Source: Mesaphorura yosii
Taxonomy: Eukaryota > Arthropoda > Collembola > Poduromorpha > Tullbergiidae
Assembly (NCBI GenBank): GCA_009869945.1
Contig: WIXG01000558.1
Coordinates: 1-39,088, forward strand
Direction of reading: 5' to 3'
Length of the DNA stretch: 39,088 nt
Part shown: piece after piece, positions 32,290 through 39,088 of the stretch
Position numbering within the stretch: the stretch's first letter is position 1
How the letters are laid out: every line of letters begins with the position of its first letter
Made by a program: the position numbers and the translations under genes
The notes under the pieces: generated by a model
What the model saw: the letters and a program-made list of their open reading frames with translations, nothing else
Told to the model about the DNA's origin: nothing
The model's database searches: none

Positions 32290-34649
32290 ATGGCGCTCTC
32301 GACCAGCTCCATCGTCGAACACATCCTCATCCACTACCGCTGGATTCTTGTGTGCTTCTTCCTCTTGCCAATGTCCTTCGTGTACGACATTTACTACTAC
32401 GTCCGAGCACAGATTGTCTTCCATCTCAACTCGGCCCCAAAGCGCCACAAGGAGAAGATCTTTGAAGTCCAGAAGCAGGTAAGTTCCGACGAGGTCTTAT
32501 TCAGCTCCCTGCAAATTGTCAAAGTGTGGGTGGTAGAAGCATGACACATGAGGCAATTCAGTCAATTGGAGTCGTGTAAGTAAAATACACGAAATAGTGA
32601 ACTAATAGCCACAATAGCTAATCGTCCCGATCTTCCATATATTCTAAAATGGCTTCATGGTAAAATATTGGGCATCACCAATTAAAAGGGATTGACCTTG
32701 AGCTTGAGCCCTTCATCTGAGAGATTAACTTTTGCCATTCTCTGCTGGCTGAAACCGTCAAACAAAGTTTCAAATAGTAAAATTCCGTACGGAATTGGTA
32801 CACGTATGGCAGATAAGACTTATCAGTATAAAGCACCTGTCGTCGTGAAATTCCATCGCCGACACAAGTGACTGCTGCAGTGAGGCTTATCGGCTCAGTA
32901 TATCCACTTGACTAATGCACAATGTATTTCGCAGGTCATCGAGTGGAATAACAATGGCCGTCAAAAGCCTATGTGCACCGCCCGACCTGGGTATCAGGCC
33001 ATTAGTTTCCGGATTCCAAAGTACAAGGACCACTTTCACAAGGTGGAGGTCAACCTCATTGATGTTGTCACAATCGACGTGCAGCGGAAAGTTGTCAAGG
33101 TGGAGCCACTGGTTACAATGGGGCAGCTCACCGCGACTCTTGAACCGCTTGGGTGGTCGATCCCGGTGCTCCCTGAACTGGACGATCTTACAGTTGGTTA
33201 GTCAGTGGGCTTATACAAAAGTTGTATATGTATACAAAAAGGAAAACGGGAATGTAAAGGGGATATAATAAAATTTGTTTCTTAGGCGGAGTCGTGATGG
33301 GCACCGGCATCGAAACCTCATCTCACAAGCACGGACTATTTCAACACACGTGCGTCTCCTACGATTTGATTCTGCCCAGCGGTGAGCTCGTGCATTGCTC
33401 GAAGGTAAATATTACTTGTGCTCTGTGCATTTGCATACATGTATTCTTGCCCATGCTTAATGGAGAATCTGCCTAATTATCTAGGACGAGAATTTCGACC
33501 TATACTATGCAATTCCATGGTCGTATGGTACGATTGGCTTTCTCGTGGCCGTAGAAATAGAAATTATCCCAGCAAACAGGTAAGAGAATTCCAGAATTCG
33601 GAACTTTAGAAGTTGTACGAATATAATTCTACCCTGATCTCCAATCCTTTCTAGATTCGTCAAGCTGGAGTACATTCCCGTCCATTCGCTTGATCACGCC
33701 GTCTCCACTTTTCGAGAGCAAACAATGAAAGAAGAGGACAACCAATTCGTCGAGGGAATCATGTTCAATTGCGACCAGGGTGTGATTATGGTTGGAAACA
33801 TGGTTACGTCAGCTGAGCCAGGAAAACTCAACAAACTTGCTTTGTGGCACAAGCCTTGGTTTTTCAAGCACGTCGAGACATTTCTTAGCAACGGCCCAGG
33901 AATTGAGTACATTCCACTTCGAGATTACTATCACCGCCACTCCCGTTCCATCTTCTGGGAGATTCAAGAGATCATCCCATTCGGGAACAACACCGTCTTC
34001 CGGTATCTTTTCGGGTGGATGGTCCCTCCGAAAGTATCGTTGCTCAAGCTCACTCAACCCAAAGCGGTCAAGAAGCTGTACGAGGCTAATCACATGATTC
34101 AAGACATGATCGTTCCCATGTCACACTTGAAGGAGACACTCAAAATCTTCGATCGAGAAACACGTGTATGTTTAACGTTAATCTAACAAGAGGAAGCATT
34201 AAGCATAATGCTTTGTCTACATATTTGACTTAATTTTTTTCTAGATTTATCCGTTGTGGTTGTGTCCTGTCAACCTGCCCAATGATCCTGGATTGGTTCA
34301 TCCGTCGAAGGGCAATGGAGAGGAAATGCACGTCGACGTGGGTGCGTACGGAATTCCGAAAACACACTCTTTCAATGCCGAGCAGACGACACGCCGGCTG
34401 GAGGAATTTGTCCGCTCAGTGAACGGGTAAACACACGAGCTTTTTAAGTAACTTCGGCTTAGAGCCTTAGACTGACTTGATGTGTTTCATATTAGATTTC
34501 AAATGTTGTACGCGGACACCTACATGACTCGTGAAGAATTCCGTGCGATGTTTGACCACAAGCTCTACGACGAGGTTCGGAAGAAGCACAACTGTTCAGA
34601 AGCCTTTCCAGAAGCATACGACAAGATTTCACGGAGTGCTCGATATTAG
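32290..34649 (+). CDS. DHCR24: Delta(24)-sterol reductase (seladin-1 / DHCR24)
   Basis: DHCR24 is an ER membrane flavoenzyme that reduces the C24 double bond of sterols with NADPH. In vertebrates it makes cholesterol from desmosterol. Arthropods cannot make sterols de novo, and it can complete conversion of dietary phytosterols. Exons are 32290-32478, 32935-33196, 33286-33404, 33485-33579, 33655-34165, 34245-34426 and 34496-34649. All are GT/AG and in frame, giving 503 aa (human 516). The N-terminal membrane segment is [25 protein letters not shown] (about 15-39). The FAD-binding domain includes EPLVTMGQL (120-128), [13 protein letters not shown] (140-152) and [16 protein letters not shown] (156-171). 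Later landmarks are [59 protein letters not shown] and the terminal [11 protein letters not shown]. Similarity to animal DHCR24 is strong throughout, with no break. Confidence 0.97.
32479..32934 (+). other. DHCR24 intron 1 (456 nt)
   Basis: Donor GTAAGT follows the ...QKQ codons and the acceptor is TTTCGCAG. It is the longest DHCR24 intron (the other five are 69-89 nt). The inner part shows no gene. Confidence 0.85.
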
Positions 34650-34745
34650 TGAAAGAAAGTAGATTGTGTGATTATCGTGTACAAATATGCAAAACGATGC
34701 CCATATTGTAATCTTGTTCTATAACTCTGTAGCAATAATTTCTCC

Positions 34746-34751
34746 AATAAA
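34746..34751 (+). terminator. AATAAA polyadenylation signal, DHCR24
   Basis: The hexamer in CTCCAATAAAATT lies 97 nt after the DHCR24 stop and gives a short 3'UTR. Confidence 0.8.
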
Positions 34752-34817
34752 ATTAAATCCTTGGCCTTAAATAACGATGCCTTGGAGCAGGTCAGTGATT
34801 CTTGAACCAGTTTTTGT

Positions 34818-34823
34818 TTTATT
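34818..34823 (-). terminator. Distal AATAAA polyadenylation signal, PGAM (minus)
   Basis: TTTATT on plus equals AATAAA on minus, about 185 nt after the PGAM stop. If used, the transcript would end close to the DHCR24 3' end. Confidence 0.5.
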
Positions 34824-34853
34824 GACCATCAAATATCTAGCAATGATATTCCT

Positions 34854-34859
34854 TTTATT
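34854..34859 (-). terminator. Proximal AATAAA polyadenylation signal, PGAM (minus)
   Basis: TTTATT on plus equals AATAAA on minus, about 150 nt after the PGAM stop. It is the first canonical hexamer the PGAM transcript reaches. Confidence 0.6.
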
Positions 34860-35006
34860 TCACCAAGATTTCATTTTGCATTTACTGCCACGACTAATGG
34901 GGGTTGCATATTTTACATTGTACTAAGCTGCCTAGTAATTTGGTATGTTATATAAGTGACTTTAATGTTGACTATTTGAGAACTAGAATTAACTCATGCC
35001 GGCCAA

Positions 35007-35838
35007 TTATTTCGCCTTGCCCTGTGCCGCAACGGAAGCCATCGCCTTCTTCACAGTTTCCTCATCTCCCAAAAACTTGAGTGAGACGAGGGGCTTCAGA
35101 TTCTCGTCCAATTCGTACACAAACGGAATTCCTGTTGGCAGATTGAGTTCCATAATGGCTTCGTCGGTCATCTGATCAAGGTGCTTGACGATCCCACGAA
35201 GACTATTTCCGTGTGCCGCAATCAAGATGATTTTCCCCGACTTGAGCTGCGGGACGATGACATCATTCCAGAAGGGAAGTGTACGCTGAATTGTCAACTT
35301 GAGAGACTCAAACATCGGGAACTCGGCCTTTGGTGGTCCATCCTTGAAACTAGCGTTCTCCATAATGATCTTGTAGTACGGGTTGCTCTCCTCCATTGCT
35401 GGTGGAGGAGTGTCGAAACTACGACGCCAGATTTGAACCTGCGCCTCGCCATACTTTTTCGCAGTTTCAGCTTTGTCCAGTCCCGTCAGGTTGCCGTAGT
35501 GGCGTTCGTTGAGGCGCCACGTCTTCTCCACCGGAAGATCTTCCTGCCCAATTTCCTTCAGGATTGACTTGAGTGTAACTTGGGCTCGCTTCAGAACTGA
35601 GGTGTACGCCAGATCAAACTTGTATCCAGCGTCCCTCAGAGCCTTCCCAGCTGAGACAGCTTCCTCAACTCCTGGAAGAAGAAGGAAATCAAAGTAAATT
35701 GGAATACAAGGAACTTTGTAATTAAATCTTACCCTTTGGGCTCAAATCAGCATCGTACCACCCACAAAACAAGTTCTTTTGGTTCCATTCGCTCTCACCG
35801 TGACGGACCATGACAATCTTGTACGTCTTCGAAGCCAT
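35007..35838 (-). CDS. PGAM: 2,3-bisphosphoglycerate-dependent phosphoglycerate mutase
   Basis: This cytosolic glycolytic enzyme interconverts 3- and 2-phosphoglycerate through a phosphohistidine. Exon 1 is 35838-35733 and exon 2 is 35671-35007 on the minus strand. They join in phase 1 across a 61-nt intron (donor GTAAGA, acceptor CTTCCAG), giving 256 aa (human PGAM1 254). The active-site signature RHGESEWN places the phospho-acceptor His at 13. Then follow [22 protein letters not shown], the [13 protein letters not shown] loop with Glu91, RRSFDTPPP, and AAHGNSLRG with the second active-site His189. The C-terminal tail (to GKAK) is full length. ATG at 35838 has a good context (GCCATGG, read on minus) and the [12 protein letters not shown] spacing of the family. 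All catalytic residues are intact. Confidence 0.97.
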
Positions 35839-35840
35839 GG

Positions 35841-36049
35841 CTGAAAATTAAGATCAATCCAATTAGTAATTTTTATTAAAAGGTTTGGGTATGCAGTCTG
35901 ACTTATCCCATAGCTCTTACATGCAGCTTGACAAACTATTCCCAAGTACAACCGAATATTTAGTTCACCGATTAAAAATTAGGCAATTAATCCGAACGTT
36001 CGCGAATATAATACGTAAAGCAACGTACTAAAATAATTCAAGCACATAC
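35841..36049 (-). other. Probable 5'UTR intron of PGAM
   Basis: On the minus strand a TAATTTTCAG acceptor ends at 35841, only two bases (CC) before the ATG. A candidate donor, TTCG|GTATGT, starts at 36049. The leader exon would then end at 36050 and extend towards about 36100. This is inferred from consensus only. Confidence 0.5.
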
Positions 36050-38652
36050 CGAACAGTCGGGAAGATGAAGAGAACGGTCTTGAAATCGATATCAAATGTG
36101 CAATCTTCAAGCAATCCTCGAAAGCACCACTTGTTAGAGCTGCCAGGAGAAATTATGCACCAATTAATTTAACAATTGTTTCCACGGTGACAGCAAGTTT
36201 GCTAACAAGTGATCGAGCCGGTATGGTACAGATTCGAATTCGTGCAATGCAGACACTTCCTTGAAGCATGCCATAATGCACGTAAATGCAGCCTGCGCTG
36301 CGTGATTATCAGGTGGTAATCCAATTAACTCACATGACAGGCGCATGCTTGATCAATCACGATAATTACCAACGTTAAATCCTGGCGTTAAAACTTCTAA
36401 GCATGTATCCTAATTTAAACTACAGAACCGACCCTCACACGTGCAAGCTAGTTATTTAACTAATCCCACTGATGCTCACCTTATTATTGAGTCCGGATTC
36501 CGAATTTTCACCAAAGCACAGTTAATGTAACCTCACAATGAATCTGCAATCTCAACGCCTTTTAAGCTGCCGCTTCACTGCTCTGAATTCCAAAAATTCA
36601 AGATACCCGATGGTTTGATTCGAACAGAATTTCCACCAATCACTTCACTGATCGTGAATAAAAATTTCGGTCTGATCTGCAATATTTTGACTTTGAACTA
36701 GTGAGGAAGGACAAAACATGTGAACAGAAGATCGCTGCACATGCTCTTGAGCCGAGAGTCAAGCCGAAGGCTATGCAACCTATGCTTTTGACGCTTCAGC
36801 CTTTCTGAGTAATCCATTCAGCCAGCTGCCGCTCCATCGAAGCCGAGAAGAACCAGGAACAAAGAACAAGGAAAAACATGGGCCATGAATCATAATATTG
36901 GTAATGCAAATGAATTATTATTGAATCAGCCTAGTTAATGTCGTCGGTGTGGAGTCCACATTGCAAAGAAATCAGGACACCGGATGACGTTCACGACCAC
37001 CCATGCAATTCTACGAGAAACGATCGGAGAACATCGACGAGTGAGACTTCTTGGCGTTGGCGGTATGGAAGGGAACGCAAACGAGGAAAATTTCTGAAAA
37101 AATTAATTCATTATCTCGATGGAGGCAGGCAGATGAATGAATGGTGGGAACGATAACCAAATCGCAACGACAAAGACGCGATGATGACGTAGCAGCCAAT
37201 GTCAAATCTTCAGGATGCTTCCTGTAAAAATTTGTAACTGTAAATGAGAAGAAAACGTTTCTCGTTTCGATTCCCAGGGAAACGGCAAGCTGGCAATTAC
37301 GACAAGAACAGCCGAACAACGCACAATGTAACGCAACGCTGAGCAGTAATTTCCTCAAGGAGCAGGGCAGGGCAGGCAGGAACAAGGCAATTATTTAGCC
37401 AATTAACTTTGCGACGATACGGGACCATTGTTCGGTCGAGTTCGGGTAGATCAGACTGAAAGCAATTACGTGGAAACCATTTTTAAACTTAATCGCAGCC
37501 TGTTATAAACTAAACGTACCGGCAGGAACGTTAACATCGCCCATGGAACCATCTTTGTCTTTGACTGCACCGTTGAGTCGAATTCGCAATTCGCTGAAGC
37601 CGAAGCTGACGACATACTCGAGTAATTTGTGTGATAGCGTTTTTCGTTTAACATTTAGCAATAAAATCTCATCGTCATCACCACCATCATCAAAGGAGTC
37701 GCCTCACCCGGATGAATCATAAACACCACTGCCCACCAGGTGCAAGGTAGGCCTAATTTTCCGCTAGTGCAGTGTTCAGTAAACCTGAGAAAATTACAAC
37801 ACAATCACGACCCAGCGCAGAAAAGGCAGAAACATAGCCTTCATATTTGGTTTTGCATTAGCATGAGCATTAGCATGATTGTGATTAAGGCTAAGATTAG
37901 TAATCTGTTACAAGTACAGTCAGTCAAGCAGTCAAGTCAAGTCAAGTCTGTCAAATCGATGTAAGTTACAAACTGCGATGCAAAGCAAATGCAAAGTCCT
38001 CAGTAGTGTTATACCAATCTTTTATAAGAATTTCAGTTTCAGGGGTTGGTTGGCTGAGTTGAGAGTTGGCTTGTTGATTCATTGGTTAGTGTTACTGTTA
38101 CTGTTCTTGGTTAGCACTACCACGGTGGAGTAGTAAGAAGGATACACTGTTAACTGCTTTGCAAATGAATACGTTACGTTGCGTTGCTTACGTGCAAATC
38201 TGGTTTCATTCCATTTCGTGTAGTCGTGGAGTCGAGAGGAGGAAAGGAATAGGAAATAGAAAATCATACATCAATGTCACGTCGAGTCGTTGAGTCCTCA
38301 AACACGCACTTCAATTGTTGTTAGTACTTGTAAATAACGAATAACGTGTCTTACGCTGAATTTGTCGGAAATTAGGTTAATAGTCGAATTTCAGGTCGTT
38401 ACTTTACTTCCTAACCAAAGAAAGTGTTTGATACGTCGTCATTGTGCACCGCACCGCGGAGTGAACTTGACCAGTCAATTACGTTATCAGGAGTCATAAT
38501 TCGTGTCCAAGCTGAGTCAATCAGTGAGATCGCCGAGGCGGAAATCAGGTACTGCTACTGCTTATATCTTGCTTCCTGTGCTGGTAAACCCGAAGGTGCC
38601 GTTTAAGTCAGTGCTGTTCAAAAATGCAAATACAAATAACAAGCATCTTATT
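36050..38652. other. Intergenic region between PGAM and the right-edge gene
   Basis: About 2.6 kb with no recognisable coding exon, tRNA or mobile element. Its left end should hold the PGAM leader exon and promoter on minus, and its right end the poly(A) region of the next minus-strand gene. It contains a GTCAA-type tandem run at 37918-37952, a CAGGG/CAGG run near 37368-37382 and a perfect octamer ATGCAAAT at 36904-36911. Small open frames here have no protein signature. Confidence 0.6.
37918..37952 (+). repeat. GTCAA/GTCA short tandem repeat
   Basis: An imperfect run of CAGTCAGTCAAG and GTCAAGTCAAGTCAAG units, a pentanucleotide microsatellite. Confidence 0.7.
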
Positions 38653-38658
38653 TTTAAT
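38653..38658 (-). terminator. ATTAAA-type polyadenylation signal, right-edge gene (minus)
   Basis: TTTAAT on plus equals ATTAAA on minus, about 80 nt past the stop codon. A second ATTAAA (minus) only about 20 nt past the stop (38712-38717) lies inside a duplicated segment. Confidence 0.4.
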
Positions 38659-38702
38659 ACATTTTGTATTCCGTATACATTTATACTATTAACTTAATCT
38701 CT

Positions 38703-38762
38703 TTTCTCCACTTTAATTTTAACATTCGCTCCCCTCAGTTCTCAAATTTCTCCACTTTAATT
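38703..38762. repeat. 16-bp direct repeat spanning the stop codon of the right-edge gene
   Basis: TTTCTCCACTTTAATT occurs at 38703-38718 and 38747-38762, 44 bp apart. The right copy is in the coding tail (minus strand, IKVEK) and the left copy is in the 3'UTR. Similarity extends loosely beyond the core, so it looks like a small local duplication. Confidence 0.8.
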
Positions 38763-38976
38763 GTAAATGGAATGTTAGCCTCGTCTTCATCATCACCTTC
38801 TATTTTGATCGTAGATACCTCATCATAGACGTCATCGATCTCTTGCTTGAGATTCTCCAGCCTATAACCCCACCAAGTCTGCATCGGGTTAATGGGTTTA
38901 AGATCAGCAACTGGAGGCATTTGATCAAGCTTCAATTCAGGCAATTCTTTGACTTCTTTCTTCACCCGCTTCCGAG
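38735..38976 (-). CDS. Unrecognised protein, last coding exon (5' part outside window)
   Basis: On the minus strand the exon starts after a TTTTGACCCCCAG acceptor at 38976. It completes a split codon with its first two bases and encodes RKRVKKEVKELPELKLDQM, then PPVADLKPINPMQTWWGYR, then an acidic helix (LENLKQEIDDVYDEV) and IEGDDEDEANIPFTIKVEKFEN, to TGA at 38737-38735. That is 79 whole codons plus the split residue. A basic start, a WWGYR motif, a short predicted coiled or helical stretch and an acidic end suggest an interaction tail. I do not recognise the family. The splice acceptor and the coherent charged composition make it more likely real than a chance ORF. Confidence 0.6.
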
Positions 38977-39088
38977 CTGGGGGTCAAAAGTTGTAAACAT
39001 TAGGTTTCAATAGAAGGCCCAAGCTACAGCTCCGCCTAAAACTTGCGCAGGTATTTATATAAATTAGTTACAGCCTTGGACTTGATTG
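38977..39088 (-). other. Intron of the right-edge minus-strand gene
   Basis: The stretch between the acceptor at 38977 and the window edge shows a pyrimidine tract next to the acceptor (minus strand) and no visible upstream exon, so the intron is longer than 112 nt or its donor is not visible here. Confidence 0.45.

Larger units (their letters stand above)
34650..35006. other. Convergent intergenic region, DHCR24 / PGAM 3' ends
   Basis: These 357 bp contain the DHCR24 3'UTR with a plus-strand AATAAA (34746-34751) and two minus-strand AATAAA motifs serving PGAM (34818-34823 and 34854-34859). No other gene is seen. Confidence 0.7.

Noticed and set aside
33725..34186. 153-aa open frame treated as a stand-alone gene
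   Set aside because: It is exon 5 of DHCR24, continuous in frame with its neighbours through canonical splice sites. The last codons after 34165 are intron.
1..39088. CRISPR arrays, operons, prophage or insertion sequences
   Set aside because: There are no regularly spaced repeats, no bacterial genes and no transposase or reverse transcriptase signatures. The intron-exon structure shows nuclear animal DNA.

Overview
The window is animal nuclear DNA and carries six protein-coding genes or gene ends. Spliced genes with GT-AG introns, many only about 55-95 nt long, AATAAA polyadenylation signals and Kozak-like starts rule out a prokaryote. The gene set (an AUTS2/fibrosin-family regulator, DHCR24, a PGAM1/2-type phosphoglycerate mutase, a tyrosine kinase) is metazoan. 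The compact introns and the simple-repeat-rich, transposon-poor non-coding DNA look like an arthropod. A springtail, crustacean or related lineage is plausible, but the sequence does not settle it. No tRNA, rRNA, CRISPR array or mobile-element gene was found.

Layout: (1) 1-133, plus strand, last coding exon of a protein tyrosine kinase that lies mostly upstream. (2) 2602-29576, plus strand, a large 12-exon AUTS2/FBRSL1-like gene (Drosophila tay family) predicted at 1,535 or 1,536 aa. Its N-terminal exons 1-3 are separated by a 19.2-kb intron from a 43-nt exon 4 and a tight cluster of eight 3' exons. (3) 30823-31390, plus, a two-exon 156-aa protein made almost only of a PH-like domain. (4) 32290-34649, plus, complete seven-exon delta(24)-sterol reductase DHCR24 (503 aa). 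(5) 35007-35838, minus, complete two-exon 2,3-bisphosphoglycerate-dependent phosphoglycerate mutase (256 aa), with a likely 5'UTR intron. (6) 38735-38976, minus, the last coding exon of an unrecognised gene continuing beyond the right edge.

The genes do not form a pathway. AUTS2-like proteins are nuclear and linked to noncanonical PRC1, DHCR24 is an ER sterol enzyme and PGAM is a glycolytic enzyme. The AUTS2-like, PH and DHCR24 genes are arranged head to tail with short spacers. DHCR24 and PGAM are convergent, with predicted 3' ends within roughly 100 bp of each other.

I found no convincing new biological system. The points most worth checking are the AUTS2-like gene architecture (giant intron, tiny frame-setting exon, NAGNAG acceptor beside the conserved core), the altered tryptophan in the kinase tail, the PH-only small protein, and several perfect palindromes and hairpins in the giant intron. 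Exon boundaries were read by eye from splice consensus and frame continuity, without transcript data.
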